Below are positions 26,474-35,519 of a DNA stretch of 64,000 nucleotides, piece after piece (the first letter of the stretch is position 1; each line of letters begins with the position of its first letter). The translations under genes were made by a program, and so were the position numbers. Origin of the DNA: Synechocystis sp. LKSZ1 (lineage in GTDB: Bacteria > Cyanobacteriota > Cyanobacteriia > Cyanobacteriales > Microcystaceae); contig NZ_AP031572.1 in NCBI RefSeq assembly GCF_040436315.1, positions 186,001 through 250,000 on the forward strand. Reading direction: 5' to 3'. The notes under the pieces are model-generated. The model was not told where the DNA came from and did not search any database. It worked only from the letters and a program-made list of their open reading frames with translations.

Positions 26474-27097
26474 TTAACCACTACACCACTCTTCCAGGTT
26501 AATCAGGATTGAGGCTTCGGGATATTCCTCCACATATTCTTCTAGGGCCGTTTTTTCTAGACTTTGAGCCCGTTGGTGGGCGGCTTCGGCTTGGAGTTCT
26601 TCGACAATATCCCAAGCGACCCGGCAGTCGGCTGAGGCATGACCTTTTTCTGCACAAATTTGTCGAGCTTCTTGAATGGCTTTTTGAATGGCTTGCTCAA
26701 AATATTGTTCCTTAGGGCTTTCTAGAAAATCCCCCTTGAGCAGAATATCTGTGGCAGTAATCATTCCCAATAATTTTTCCCGGATCACTGGAGCACACCG
26801 AATCCCCGTATTGGCAAACAAACGGGCTGCATACTCAATCGACAGATCGGGATTCACCACGATACAAGGCTTTTGCATGACTTCATAGACCCGCAGTTTT
26901 TTCGGATCGCGACCGTAGGCGGTTACCTTGCTGATAATATCCAATTCAGTAATCATGCCGTAGGCATCTTCGTCGTGGCGGCGTTCTACAATCACCGCAA
27001 AGATATGATGCGCTTTCATCAAGCGAACGGCTTCAGCGACGGATTGATGGCCCCTTACCGTGACGACCTGGGTTGTCATAATATCGGCAACTTTCAT
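26474..27097 (-). CDS. CBS-CP12 fusion protein in the hox operon
   Basis: 207 residues. Two CBS domains lie at about 5-60 and 70-125 (MTTQVVTVRGHQSVAEAVRL; VMQKPCIVVNPD, GMITATDILL). The C-terminal part (about 137-207) is a CP12 domain: Cys pair in ARQICAEKGHASADC, then the CP12 core VAWDIVEELQAEAAHQR. Only one C-terminal Cys remains (EEWCSG), so the second redox disulfide of classical CP12 is missing. CP12 scaffolds GAPDH and phosphoribulokinase; CBS pairs bind adenylates. Such fusions are known in cyanobacteria. AAGGAG precedes the ATG. Placement between hoxY and hoxH suggests, by inference, an energy/redox sensor tied to hydrogenase or Calvin-cycle control. Confidence 0.88.
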   Translation of the reverse strand: MKVADIMTTQVVTVRGHQSVAEAVRLMKAHHIFAVIVERRHDEDAYGMITELDIISKVTAYGRDPKKLRVYEVMQKPCIVVNPDLSIEYAARLFANTGIRCAPVIREKLLGMITATDILLKGDFLESPKEQYFEQAIQKAIQEARQICAEKGHASADCRVAWDIVEELQAEAAHQRAQSLEKTALEEYVEEYPEASILINLEEWCSG

Positions 27098-27139
27098 GGG
27101 TTTTCTCCTTGGGAAATGCTAAATGCTTAAAGATAGAAA

Positions 27140-27688
27140 TTAGCCAAACTTGATCATGGCTCGGCCCTGCATTAAGGGATGTTCACCGTTGACGAGGGGT
27201 TCTAGGGTGGCTCGAATGCGGTGGGCATCAGGGGGACAACCCGGCATAAAAATATCCACAGGGATGACTTCGTGCAGAGGTATCACTTTATCCAATAGCG
27301 GTGGTACGATCCCCGGCTCATCGGGCAGTTGGGGCGTGGTATCTCCCAGTTCTAGGTAGGAACGACGCAAAACCGGATCGGCTCCTTTGAGCATATTGCG
27401 CATAGCCGGGACATTGGCGGTGACGGCACAATCACCAAAGGAGATAACGATTTTTGTTTTTTGACGCAGTTCCAGGGCCAATTCAAGATTTTCCTCATTA
27501 GCAATGGCCCCTTCTACCAAACAAACATCGACATTATCGGGGTATTCCTTGAGGTCGGAACCAACGGGACTAAAGACCACCTCTACTTTTTGGGCTAAGT
27601 CAATTAGCCATTCATCCATATCCAGGAAGGACATGTGGCAACCAGAACAACCAGCCAGCCAAACAGTGGCAAAGCGAATTTTACTCAT
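27140..27688 (-). CDS. hoxY: Bidirectional [NiFe] hydrogenase small subunit
   Basis: 182 residues, the short HoxY form with a single proximal [4Fe-4S] cluster and no signal peptide. Cluster ligands are visible in AGCSGCHMS (residues about 13-20), SFGDCAV and [11 protein letters not shown]. It pairs with HoxH to form the hydrogenase module. It lies 42 bases upstream of the CBS-CP12 gene and 114 bases after hoxU. The ribosome site is weak, unlike those of the hox neighbours. Confidence 0.95.
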   Translation of the reverse strand: MSKIRFATVWLAGCSGCHMSFLDMDEWLIDLAQKVEVVFSPVGSDLKEYPDNVDVCLVEGAIANEENLELALELRQKTKIVISFGDCAVTANVPAMRNMLKGADPVLRRSYLELGDTTPQLPDEPGIVPPLLDKVIPLHEVIPVDIFMPGCPPDAHRIRATLEPLVNGEHPLMQGRAMIKFG

Positions 27689-27708
27689 CGGTTTTTATTA
27701 ATCCTCAA

Positions 27709-27802
27709 TTAAGAAATTACTAGAGCGGAAGGAGGCAATAGAGGCAGTAAATCAATCCCTTGCCAATCCTTAAGAAAATCACAGATAACTTCAGGGGTTA
27801 GA
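27709..27802 (-). other. Possible gene relic between hoxU and hoxY
   Basis: Between the hoxU stop and hoxY a frame stays open to a TAA at 27709-27711 and reads NGLDDLTPEVICDFLKDW then QGIDLLPLLPPSALVIS. The composition looks like a real protein tail, but no start codon or ribosome site lies in the gap, and upstream the frame only runs as a shadow inside hoxU. It may be the 3' end of a deleted small gene, or chance. Confidence 0.25.
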
Positions 27803-28519
27803 TCATCGAGTCCATTGATGATGCTCCCGAGCTTGGGCCAGAAATTCAAGTTTTTCCCGGTCACGGTGTTCTTCAGAAACAGTAACCCCCTTATGGAAAA
27901 TAGAACCCGTAGGACAGGCATCCACACATTTACCGCAGGAAGTACAGGCTTCGACTTCACCCCAGGGTTGATTTAGGCCGGAGATGATTTTGCAGGTCGT
28001 TCCTCGGTAAGAAACATCCCAAACGTGAGCTCCTTCAATTTCATCGCAGACCCGCACACAACGGGTACAGAGAATACAACGGTTGTGGTCAATGCCAAAG
28101 AGGGGATGGGACAGATCGACTTCGCGCTTAGGAAATTGGTAAGTAAACCGAGTATGGTCCATGCCGACTTGGATAGCCATATCTTGCAATTCACAGTTGC
28201 CATTGGCAACACAGACGGCACAAACGTGATTCCCTTCGGCAAAGAGGAGTTCCACGGTCATGCGTCGGTAATCCTGGAGTTTTTGAGTTTTGGTATGAAC
28301 TACCATTTCTTCGGTCACGGTGGTGACACAGGCTGGTAAGAGTTTATTAATTCCCTGGATTTCGACAACGCAAAGGCGACAAGCTGCGGCCTCGGAAACG
28401 CCTTCGAGATGGCAAAGGGTGGGAATGGCGATACCAGCTTCTTTGGCCGCCTGGAGAATCGTGGCTCCTTCTTCGATGGCAATGGCCTGGTCATCAATGG
28501 TTAGGGTAATGACGGACAT
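27803..28519 (-). CDS. hoxU: Bidirectional hydrogenase diaphorase subunit HoxU
   Basis: 238 residues, homologous to the N-terminal part of NuoG. Cluster motifs in order: [2Fe-2S] ferredoxin-like CHLEG with ACRLC; the His/Cys site NHVCAVCVANGNC; and two [4Fe-4S] groups, CILCTRCVRVC and CTSCGKCVDACP. GAGGAG lies before the ATG. HoxU carries electrons between the HoxEF diaphorase and the HoxYH hydrogenase. The gene lies between the Uma2-type gene and hoxY in one minus-strand unit. Confidence 0.96.
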   Translation of the reverse strand: MSVITLTIDDQAIAIEEGATILQAAKEAGIAIPTLCHLEGVSEAAACRLCVVEIQGINKLLPACVTTVTEEMVVHTKTQKLQDYRRMTVELLFAEGNHVCAVCVANGNCELQDMAIQVGMDHTRFTYQFPKREVDLSHPLFGIDHNRCILCTRCVRVCDEIEGAHVWDVSYRGTTCKIISGLNQPWGEVEACTSCGKCVDACPTGSIFHKGVTVSEEHRDREKLEFLAQAREHHQWTR

Positions 28520-28544
28520 GGATAAAGCTCCTCAGTCGTGGGCA

Positions 28545-29252
28545 TTAAACAGATGGATTCAATGGATTCAATGTATTCATTAGCCATTTCATAACGTGGC
28601 TATGACTTTGGTTTCGGGTCATTCGTAAGGCCTCTTCGAGAATAGATAATTTTAAATTCGGCAATATTTGAGATTCTTGAATACGGTAACTTCCTTGATT
28701 TTCCATCCTAAAAGCGAGAATATTTCCCGTTTTGACATTGACAATCCAATATTCCTGAATCCCCAATTCCTCGTAGAGTAATCGTTTGATTTCTTGATCA
28801 TCAACCAAAGAAGTATTCGCAATTTCAACAACCAAGGAAGGGGCAGGAAATTCTTCTAAATTAACCACTCCTGTACCGTAGGGAATTGCGTTTGTATTCT
28901 CTCCTAAATAGCCGGAAATATCGGGTTGGGCTTCCTGATAGCCAGGTTTACGATAACTACAATTATCTTTGAGATTGAGAGGGATGTCTTGGAGACAGGC
29001 ATAGAGATGCAGGGCACTGATGATAATTGAGTGGTCGCTGGCATGATCGTTTCCAATAGGAGGCATTTCAATTCTGAGATGACTTTGGTAGTAATAAAAT
29101 TTGCCTTTGCTGTAATCAGACTGCTCCGTTGCTTGCAGGAAGTCAGACCAGCTTGCTTCTACCCAAGTCTCTCCCGGAAAACGATGGGATACCTCTGTTG
29201 TTATTCCTATATCTTGAGAAGGGATAGTTTGTGCTTCCAGATTAAGGGTCAT
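28545..29252 (-). CDS. Uma2-family PD-(D/E)XK endonuclease-like protein inside the hox operon
   Basis: 235 residues from the ATG at 29252, chosen because AGGAG lies 8-9 bases upstream; an ATG at 29285, overlapping the hoxF stop, would add 11 residues. The Uma2/DUF820 pattern is complete: PDISGY, PSLVVEIANTS, a Lys in the IKRLLYEELGIQEYW helix region, and a C-terminal strand region. Uma2 proteins are abundant in cyanobacteria and their substrates are mostly unknown. The gene sits between hoxF and hoxU on the same strand with tight spacing and is likely cotranscribed. I recall that Synechocystis also has an extra gene at this place. No role in hydrogenase function can be read from the sequence. 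Confidence 0.85.
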   Translation of the reverse strand: MTLNLEAQTIPSQDIGITTEVSHRFPGETWVEASWSDFLQATEQSDYSKGKFYYYQSHLRIEMPPIGNDHASDHSIIISALHLYACLQDIPLNLKDNCSYRKPGYQEAQPDISGYLGENTNAIPYGTGVVNLEEFPAPSLVVEIANTSLVDDQEIKRLLYEELGIQEYWIVNVKTGNILAFRMENQGSYRIQESQILPNLKLSILEEALRMTRNQSHSHVMKWLMNTLNPLNPSV

Positions 29253-29284
29253 CGCTGATGCTCCTGAGGGTGAGGTGGAATCCA

Positions 29285-30889
29285 TTACCGTGTTTGCAAG
29301 AGCGATTCATACTCCTGGCGGAAATAGCGCAGGGTACTCAAGACCGGATTCGGCGCACTTTGGCCCAGGCCACAGAGACTGGTTTCCTTGACCATATGAC
29401 ACAGGGCCTCTAATTTTTGTAGATCCTCTGCCGTGGCTTGATGTTCTAAGAGACGAGTCAACAGGCCATGGAGTTGTACTGTTCCCGCCCGACAGGGAAC
29501 ACATTTCCCGCAGGATTCACTCTGGCAAAAGTCCATATAGAACTGGGCCACATCCACCATGTTGGTGTGCTCATCCATCACGATCATGCCACCGGATCCC
29601 ATCATCGTGCCCAGGGCCAGCAGGGTATCGTACTCAATCGGCGTATCCAGTTTGTCGGCCGGAATACAGCCACCGGAGGGACCACCGGTTTGAACGGCTT
29701 TGACCTTCCCACCATCGGGAACGCCACCGCCCATGACTTCCACCACTTGCCGCACAGTTGTTCCCATGGGAACCTCCACCAGACCCGCATTTTCGACCTT
29801 GCCGGTGAGGGCAAACACTTTCGTGCCCTTACTCTTGGCTGTACCAATGCTGGCATACCAATCCCCGCCGTTACGAATAATCGGCACAATGTTGGCGTAG
29901 GTCTCCACGTTATTAATCAGCGTAGGACAACCCCAGAGACCTGCTTGGGCCGGATAGGGGGGCCGTGGTTTGGGATTACCCCGTTTTCCTTCGATAGAGG
30001 CAATCAGGGCTGTTTCTTCTCCGCAGACAAAGGCTCCGGCCCCGACCCGAATATCGATCTTGAAGTCAAAGGGAGATTCAAAGATCTGAGAACCCATAAG
30101 ACCATATTTTTTGGCCTGTTGGATGGCTTTCTGGAGGCGTTTAATGGCCAAGGGATATTCTGCCCGGACGTAGATAAACCCATGGTTGGCCCCCACGGCC
30201 CGAGCCGCGATGGCCATACCTTCAAGAACACGATGGGGATCACTTTCCAGAACACTACGATCCATAAAGGCCCCAGGGTCGCCTTCGTCGGCGTTACAGA
30301 TTACATACTTTTGTTTGCCGGGCATTTTGGCAACCGTCGCCCACTTCAGGCCTGTAGGATAACCGCCACCGCCCCGGCCCCGCAGACCGCTCTTGGTGAT
30401 TTCCGCAATCACCCCCTCGGGAGACAGTTCGTATAAACTGCGATGAAGCTGTTCGTAGCCACTGACGGCAATATATTCATCAATGCTATCAGGGTCAATC
30501 TGGCCGGAATTTTCCAGCACAATGGGGAGTTGGCCGCTGAAAAAGGGATGATTTAGGTCGCCGATTTGAGGGACATTTTCCGGTAGGGCCTGGGGATTTT
30601 GCAGACGTTCAATAATGGCCGGTACCTGTTCCGGCGTAACTAATTCGTAGAGACTTCCCTGGGGATCAACGGCTACCAAGGGGCCCCGACCACAGAACTT
30701 CATACAGCCGACCCCGCAGACTTCCACCTGGCCCTGTAATCCCGCCTCGGCAATCGCCGTTTCCAGACTATCCTTAACCTCTTGTCCTTGGGAGGAGAGA
30801 CATCCCGCCGCATTACAGCAACGAATACGAATTTTAGCTTGCTGTTCCTGGGTTTTTTGGGCAATTTCGCGCAGTTCTAGTAAATCCAT
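29285..30889 (-). CDS. hoxF: Bidirectional hydrogenase diaphorase subunit HoxF
   Basis: 534 residues, NuoF-like with an extra thioredoxin-like [2Fe-2S] N-terminus ([12 protein letters not shown], then [13 protein letters not shown]). The NADH site is [16 protein letters not shown], and the FMN region contains [14 protein letters not shown]. The [4Fe-4S] ligands are [12 protein letters not shown] and a later Cys in TSLCGLGQ. It oxidises or reduces NAD(P)H for the hydrogenase. It follows hoxE by 22 bases, with a weak ribosome site that suggests translational dependence on hoxE. Confidence 0.97.
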   Translation of the reverse strand: MDLLELREIAQKTQEQQAKIRIRCCNAAGCLSSQGQEVKDSLETAIAEAGLQGQVEVCGVGCMKFCGRGPLVAVDPQGSLYELVTPEQVPAIIERLQNPQALPENVPQIGDLNHPFFSGQLPIVLENSGQIDPDSIDEYIAVSGYEQLHRSLYELSPEGVIAEITKSGLRGRGGGGYPTGLKWATVAKMPGKQKYVICNADEGDPGAFMDRSVLESDPHRVLEGMAIAARAVGANHGFIYVRAEYPLAIKRLQKAIQQAKKYGLMGSQIFESPFDFKIDIRVGAGAFVCGEETALIASIEGKRGNPKPRPPYPAQAGLWGCPTLINNVETYANIVPIIRNGGDWYASIGTAKSKGTKVFALTGKVENAGLVEVPMGTTVRQVVEVMGGGVPDGGKVKAVQTGGPSGGCIPADKLDTPIEYDTLLALGTMMGSGGMIVMDEHTNMVDVAQFYMDFCQSESCGKCVPCRAGTVQLHGLLTRLLEHQATAEDLQKLEALCHMVKETSLCGLGQSAPNPVLSTLRYFRQEYESLLQTR

Positions 30890-30911
30890 CGTCTTAAACC
30901 AAAGTAAAGGA

Positions 30912-31445
30912 TTAGCTTTGGGCTGGGGCTGTCAGCCAGGGTTGAATGCCTTCTAATAAACTGTGGGAATCCTGTTTACCCAAGACCTTACCGTCATAGA
31001 CCACCGCTGGCGCGATACCACAGGCCCCAATACAGCGGGCCGTCACCAAGGATATCTGGCCATCTTCGGTCGTTTCCCCCGGTTGCAAATGAATTTCCTG
31101 CTTGAGAGTATCCAATAAGGCCCCGGCCCCCTTCACATAACAAGCGGTTCCCAAACAAACCACACAAGTATGAGCCCCACTCGGTTTGAGAGAGAATAAA
31201 TGATAAAAGGTCGCTACCCCATAAACTCGACTGAGGGGAAGTTTAAGGGCCCTAGCAACATACTGCAGCACGTCTTCTTCCAAATAGCCAAAGACTTCCT
31301 GGGCTTTGTGCAAGATTTCAATCAGTGCATCCTGGCTATACTGATTGCGCTTCATCGTGGCGTCCAATACTTTAAAGCGCTTGTCCTCCTTGCCAGGGGA
31401 AGCAAGCCCAGTTTTTGGGGATGTTGGACTGGCTATGGTTTGCAT
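30912..31445 (-). CDS. hoxE: Bidirectional hydrogenase diaphorase subunit HoxE
   Basis: 177 residues, NuoE-like. The [2Fe-2S] ligands are in [12 protein letters not shown] and [10 protein letters not shown]. It is the first gene of the operon. The ATG at 31445 follows GAGGA by 9 bases; an out-of-frame ATG lies just inside that gap. It works with HoxF and HoxU as the diaphorase arm, and is thought to contact ferredoxin or membranes. Confidence 0.96.
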   Translation of the reverse strand: MQTIASPTSPKTGLASPGKEDKRFKVLDATMKRNQYSQDALIEILHKAQEVFGYLEEDVLQYVARALKLPLSRVYGVATFYHLFSLKPSGAHTCVVCLGTACYVKGAGALLDTLKQEIHLQPGETTEDGQISLVTARCIGACGIAPAVVYDGKVLGKQDSHSLLEGIQPWLTAPAQS

Positions 31446-31783
31446 AGAAGCATTTCCTCGGAATTAAGTATTCGATTGCGAGCTTTTTTTGTTATAAATA
31501 ATTCTTCCCCCAAAATATGGCTAACACCGGTAACTATCCCTACAGGGGCTGACTCTCATATTCTATTTCTCCCACCTAAAAGCGCTCGAAATGCTCCAAT
31601 TTTATTTAGAATTCTTAATCTAGTTAGCCTGTTAAAGCAACTTGGATATTGTTTATATCCAAGAATAAAAATGAATAGGAGAGTAGTCTGAGACGGAGAT
31701 CGGGCTTCAACAAAGCTCTGCCCTCAAGCTATCTTTTGAGTCTTCAAGGTGTCTTGCTTGTTATTAATTAAGCTTTTTAGGGC
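31446..31783. other. hox operon upstream region
   Basis: No gene is seen in these 338 bases between chlD and hoxE, both on the minus strand. A TATAAC -10-like hexamer reads on the minus strand about 45-50 bases before hoxE, without a clear -35. The region also holds the perfect inverted repeat at 31641-31663. I see no clear LexA or AbrB site, although hox operons are known to be controlled by both. Confidence 0.45.
31641..31663. repeat. Perfect inverted repeat upstream of hoxE
   Basis: CTTGGATAT and ATATCCAAG form a 9-bp perfect stem with a 5-base loop. There is no T run directly after it on either strand, so it is not a convincing terminator. It lies about 200 bases upstream of hoxE and about 120 bases after chlD. 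It could be an operator or an mRNA 3'-end hairpin. Confidence 0.55.
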
Positions 31784-33796
31784 CTATTTCATATCAGCAA
31801 TGGCCTGACGGGCCATCATGGCAATACCCTGATCCGTGGCCTTGGGTAACTGGTAGTATTTACCCCCCGCTTTTTGGGCCAATTCCCGCCCGAAGCCAGT
31901 GGAGACAAATTTTTTCTCGGTATCAATCACCAATAGTTGCATCCCAACACCGCGTATCTTCGTCGCAATGTCTAGCAGCTCGGCTTTGATGTCGGGTTTG
32001 TCTCCCTCCGGGTTCGTTTCTCCCAAAGAACGGGCTAGGGGAATGTTCCCTCGGCCATCGGTAATAGCAATAATCACGACTTGGCCAATGTCTCCCGACA
32101 GTTTGGCATTCATTCCTACATGGACGGCTTGAGTTAGACCATGGGATAAAGGAGACCCCCCCCCACAGGGGAGAGTTTCTAATCGTTTTTTGGCCATGGC
32201 AATGGAGCGTGTGGGCGGGAGAAGAACTTCAGCCTGCTCGCCCCGGAACGGAATTAAGGCTACTTGGTCACGGTTTTCGTAGGCTTCGGTGAGGAGTCGC
32301 ATGACGGCCCCCTTGGCGGCCTGCATCCGGTTTAAGGCCATGGAACCCGAGGCATCTACCACAAAGACAATCAGGGCCCCGGCCTTGCGCACTAAACGTT
32401 TAGAACGAATATCCCCCTGCTCAACAATCACTTTGCGGTCGGGCTGGCGTAAGCGGCGGGCCTTTTGGTAGGGCGAGGCGGCCCGGAGGGTGGCATCCAC
32501 AGCAATGCGGCGGACTTTACCGCGGGGGAGCATTGGTTTAAGATACCGGCCTCGGTCTTCGGAAAAAATTTTGGCCCGACTGCCCGACTTGCCTTGGCGC
32601 TGGGCCATTTGGGCAAAGTAAAGCACACTGGGGTCTAGGCTCACCCCTTCCACGTCAAAAATGAATTCTTCGGGAATACTGGGCGGTTCTTGGTCGGGTT
32701 CTTCGGGGTTTTCCTCCTCTTCCTCTTGATCCTGTTCCGTTTCATCCTGCGGGGATTCCGGCGGAGGCGGAGGGGCCGGTTGCTCTGGCGGTGGGGGTTG
32801 ATCCACCAGCACACTCCGGGGCACGATCACCAACTGCACGGCTTGGCGTAGATCGTCGGCATTGACCACATTACGACCATCCAGGGCCGCAATGGCCCTT
32901 GCCACTCGTAGAGCGTAAAGTTCTCCCCGATGGCCCTGGAGGCCACCCCGAATGGCTTCTTCTACGAGGTAGGCGACTTGTTCCGGCGTTAGGCTGACTT
33001 CCTTGAGCCATTCTCGGGCCAAAATAATGGTGGTTTTCAGATCATCCAGTTCCGTGTCGTACTGCTGTAGAAAGGCACGGGGGCTATTAGCATAGCTTAA
33101 AACTTGTTCCACCGCCGCCACCCGTTGATCCAGGCCCAGAACCCCATCAGCCGAAAGGGCAATGGCAATGCGATCTAGTAGATGGGGCCGGAGGGGGCCT
33201 TCCTCAGGATTGTAGGTGGCAATGAGCAGCGGCCGGCAGGGATGCTGAAAACTAATACCTTCCCGTTCAATCTGGTTACGGCCCTCGGTTAGTACCGTGA
33301 GGAGTTGGTTGGCAATTTCGTCATCGAGGAGATTGATTTCGTCAATGTAGAGAATCCCTCGGTGGGCCTGGGCCAACAGACCGGGTTGAAAAATAGCTTC
33401 CCCCTGCTGGACAGACGCTTCTACATCCACTGAACCCAAGAGTCGGTCTTCCGTCACGCCCAAGGGAATTTGGACAAAGGGGGCAGGAATAACTTCCGTG
33501 GGTAGGGTGTCTAAGGCCTGGCCCGCAGATTGGGCCAAGGTCTGGTCATCCCACTGGTCAGGGTGTTGGGGATCACAGTGGAAACGATTGCCCTTGAGAA
33601 TTTCAATGGGGGGGAGCAGAGCATGAAGGGCCCGGGCCATCACAGATTTTGCCGTTCCCCGTCGTCCGGCAATCACAACGCCCCCTAGGCCGGGATCAAT
33701 GGCCCCCAGGAGTAGAGCTAGCTTAATAGCTTCCTGGCCAATAATCGCCGTCAGGGGAAAATTTAGGGGAGCGAGGGACGACAATTGAGAGGCCAT
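31784..33796 (-). CDS. chlD: Magnesium chelatase subunit D
   Basis: 670 residues. An AAA+ domain occupies the N-terminal half ([12 protein letters not shown] as the degenerate P-loop, [11 protein letters not shown] as Walker B). An acidic, proline-rich linker sits at about 340-380, and a von Willebrand A domain at the C-terminus carries a MIDAS motif ([12 protein letters not shown]). With ChlI and ChlH it inserts Mg2+ into protoporphyrin IX, the first chlorophyll-specific step. The linker length and the VWA domain distinguish it from ChlI. It lies upstream of hox on the same strand but about 340 bases away. Confidence 0.96.
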   Translation of the reverse strand: MASQLSSLAPLNFPLTAIIGQEAIKLALLLGAIDPGLGGVVIAGRRGTAKSVMARALHALLPPIEILKGNRFHCDPQHPDQWDDQTLAQSAGQALDTLPTEVIPAPFVQIPLGVTEDRLLGSVDVEASVQQGEAIFQPGLLAQAHRGILYIDEINLLDDEIANQLLTVLTEGRNQIEREGISFQHPCRPLLIATYNPEEGPLRPHLLDRIAIALSADGVLGLDQRVAAVEQVLSYANSPRAFLQQYDTELDDLKTTIILAREWLKEVSLTPEQVAYLVEEAIRGGLQGHRGELYALRVARAIAALDGRNVVNADDLRQAVQLVIVPRSVLVDQPPPPEQPAPPPPPESPQDETEQDQEEEEENPEEPDQEPPSIPEEFIFDVEGVSLDPSVLYFAQMAQRQGKSGSRAKIFSEDRGRYLKPMLPRGKVRRIAVDATLRAASPYQKARRLRQPDRKVIVEQGDIRSKRLVRKAGALIVFVVDASGSMALNRMQAAKGAVMRLLTEAYENRDQVALIPFRGEQAEVLLPPTRSIAMAKKRLETLPCGGGSPLSHGLTQAVHVGMNAKLSGDIGQVVIIAITDGRGNIPLARSLGETNPEGDKPDIKAELLDIATKIRGVGMQLLVIDTEKKFVSTGFGRELAQKAGGKYYQLPKATDQGIAMMARQAIADMK

Positions 33797-33858
33797 GGGA
33801 GCGACGAAGAAAGAGGGGTTAGGGCGTTCCTGATTGTATCATTGCGCCTTGTCCTTGA

Positions 33859-34029
33859 CTATTTCAGGCCCAGCCAGGCTAAAACGCCTTTGCCAGTGAG
33901 ATACTCAATCACTAAAATCAGCAAAAAGCCGATCATCGCCGCCCGACCATTCAGGCGCTCAGCATAATCATTAAAGCCAAACTTGGGGTCTTCGGTTTGG
34001 GGAACTTTGGTCGGTTGCAGGTCAGCCAT
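33859..34029 (-). CDS. hli: High-light-inducible protein (one-helix Cab-like protein)
   Basis: 56 residues from the ATG at 34029. The single chlorophyll-binding helix is complete: ERLNGRAAMIGFLLILVIEY, preceded by PKFGFNDYA. Hli proteins bind chlorophyll and carotenoid in the thylakoid membrane, protect photosystem assembly complexes and accumulate under high light. A promoter and an HLR1-like element lie directly upstream, so it should be expressed as its own gene. The frame is nevertheless open upstream and continuous with the glycosyltransferase that precedes it; see that entry. Confidence 0.92.
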   Translation of the reverse strand: MADLQPTKVPQTEDPKFGFNDYAERLNGRAAMIGFLLILVIEYLTGKGVLAWLGLK

Positions 34030-35487
34030 GGTTGTGGAGGGTTTGTAAAAGATAGGTTTACATTTCTTTACTATAGTCACTCCCGTCCCTACGTCAATGC
34101 CAGCGTCACTTCTGGCCCCCAAGCATCGGGTCTTAATTTGCCCGTAGGCCTCACGCAGTTGCCACCAGCGACTCTCTTTAATCGCCGTCAACTCTCCTTG
34201 GGCTTGTTGGCATTGAGCCTGGAGTTGTTGGCATTGGGTCTGGACTTGCTGGAGGGCCTGTTCGCTTTGCTGGAGGCGGGCCTGGCTCTGGGCCAATTGC
34301 TGGGTCAAGCTCTGGAGATGGTGTTGTTGTTGACGAAAAGCGGGCCAAAATTGAGGTGGAGCAGAAAATTGGCCTTGTTTAAGGCCCTGGTGGGTTTCAA
34401 GCAAACAGTGACTAATGCTATCAGCCATGGCAACCCAACTAAATTTTTGGGACTGGCGAAAACCTGCTTGAATTAAGGCCTGACGGACTTCCGTCTTTTG
34501 AATATCTGTAAGGGCCTGGCACCAAGCCTGCGGATTGAGGACATCAAGATAGTACACAGCGGCTCCCCCGGCCTCAGGAATCGAGGAATGACAACCCGCA
34601 ATGACCGGACAGCCGCAGGCCATCGCTTCTAAGATCGGCAGGCCAAAGCCTTCGTAGCAAGAAGGATAAATCAGGGCCAAGGCGGCCGAATAGGCAATGC
34701 CAAGCTCTGCATCAGCAAGGGCTAGAACTTGTACTGGCAGATGGGGAACTAACGCCGCCAATTCCGGCTCCAATTCCGGCTTCCCCCCCACACAAACGAT
34801 CCCGACAGGAAAGTCAAAGCCTGGCGTGGCCAGGGCCGAAAAAAAAGTAATGGCATTTTTATAGTGATTGATACCAATGCGCTCCCCCACCAGCACCACA
34901 AAAGGGCCTGTTAGGTTGTACCGCTGTCGAAAGTCAGCAATGGCTTCGGGGCTAGCCGGCCGGAAACGAGGCTCTAAGCCACAGGGGGTTACCAGAACAT
35001 CCGCTAGGGATAGGTGAGGAAAATGGGCAACTAGGTCGCGGGCGGTATTGTGAGAAACCGCCAAATGGCGACTAGCGTGCAAAATACTGTAGGCCTTTTC
35101 CCGCCAACAGGGCAGACTCAGATCCATCCCCAGGACTTCGGGGATCATATCGTGGGCTAAGAACAGAGAAGGGGTTGTGAGGGGAGTGGTGTAGTAGGTG
35201 GATATAAAGCAATCCGCTCCAACCTGGTCACAAATGGCCTGGATCTGGGCCGAATCCTGGGGGGCCTGTTGGTAATCGTAGGCTGCTAAAGAATAATACT
35301 CAAAACCTGGTATGCGAGGCATGCTTCCCTCACGGTCTAGGATGACAAACCGTTCGCCTTTTCCCTGCTGGGCCCAGACCTGTAGGAGAGACCGCCAAAC
35401 CCGGGCAATGCCCGACTGCTGATTAATTTGGAAAAAAACCCCATCAATGACAACTTTCGGTAGTACAGCATCAGGGGGGATAGGCAT
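33859..35487 (-). CDS. GT4-type glycosyltransferase reading in frame into hli
   Basis: From the ATG at 35487 (MPIPPDAVLPKVVIDGVFF) the glycosyltransferase part runs to about position 34100. An in-frame ATG at 35598 would overlap the previous gene by 79 bases. The GT-B retaining glycosyltransferase motifs are ALIYPSCYEGFGLPILEAMACGCPV at the nucleotide-sugar site (given here only in part: YEGFGLPILEAM) and GERIGINHYKNA. A Gln-rich coiled coil follows (about residues 330-420 of this form), then KESRWWQLREAYGQIK, a common GT tail. No stop codon comes after it: the frame crosses the hli promoter and continues through Hli. It is either a genuine GT-Hli fusion or a GT that lost its own stop. It is the last gene of the glycan operon. 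Confidence 0.75.
   Translation of the reverse strand: MPIPPDAVLPKVVIDGVFFQINQQSGIARVWRSLLQVWAQQGKGERFVILDREGSMPRIPGFEYYSLAAYDYQQAPQDSAQIQAICDQVGADCFISTYYTTPLTTPSLFLAHDMIPEVLGMDLSLPCWREKAYSILHASRHLAVSHNTARDLVAHFPHLSLADVLVTPCGLEPRFRPASPEAIADFRQRYNLTGPFVVLVGERIGINHYKNAITFFSALATPGFDFPVGIVCVGGKPELEPELAALVPHLPVQVLALADAELGIAYSAALALIYPSCYEGFGLPILEAMACGCPVIAGCHSSIPEAGGAAVYYLDVLNPQAWCQALTDIQKTEVRQALIQAGFRQSQKFSWVAMADSISHCLLETHQGLKQGQFSAPPQFWPAFRQQQHHLQSLTQQLAQSQARLQQSEQALQQVQTQCQQLQAQCQQAQGELTAIKESRWWQLREAYGQIKTRCLGARSDAGIDVGTGVTIVKKCKPIFYKPSTTMADLQPTKVPQTEDPKFGFNDYAERLNGRAAMIGFLLILVIEYLTGKGVLAWLGLK
34057..34074. promoter_or_regulatory. HLR1-like element (RpaB site) at the hli promoter
   Basis: On the plus strand TTTACATT and TTTACTAT are direct octamers separated by TC. 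This fits the HLR1 pattern (two TTACA-type octamers with a 2-base gap) with one mismatch in the second repeat. It overlaps the -10 hexamer of the minus-strand hli promoter, which would fit repression by RpaB in low light and release in high light. Confidence 0.6.
34070..34097 (-). promoter_or_regulatory. Sigma70-type promoter of hli, inside the glycosyltransferase frame
   Basis: On the minus strand TTGACG (plus 34092-34097) and TATAGT (plus 34070-34075) are separated by 16 bases. The transcript would begin roughly 30-35 bases before the hli ATG. Confidence 0.65.
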
Positions 35488-35519
35488 CACAGCGGGCGCA
35501 ATAACGTCAAGATGGGAGG

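Noticed and set aside
27709-27960. A full small gene overlapping the hoxU 3' end
   Set aside because: Its first half lies wholly inside the hoxU cluster-binding region in another frame and has no ribosome site; only the last part in the gap might be a relic.
29468-30436. Plus-strand frame of 322 codons opposite hoxF
   Set aside because: It is an antisense shadow; hoxF is certain on the other strand, and the His/Gly-rich translation has no family features.
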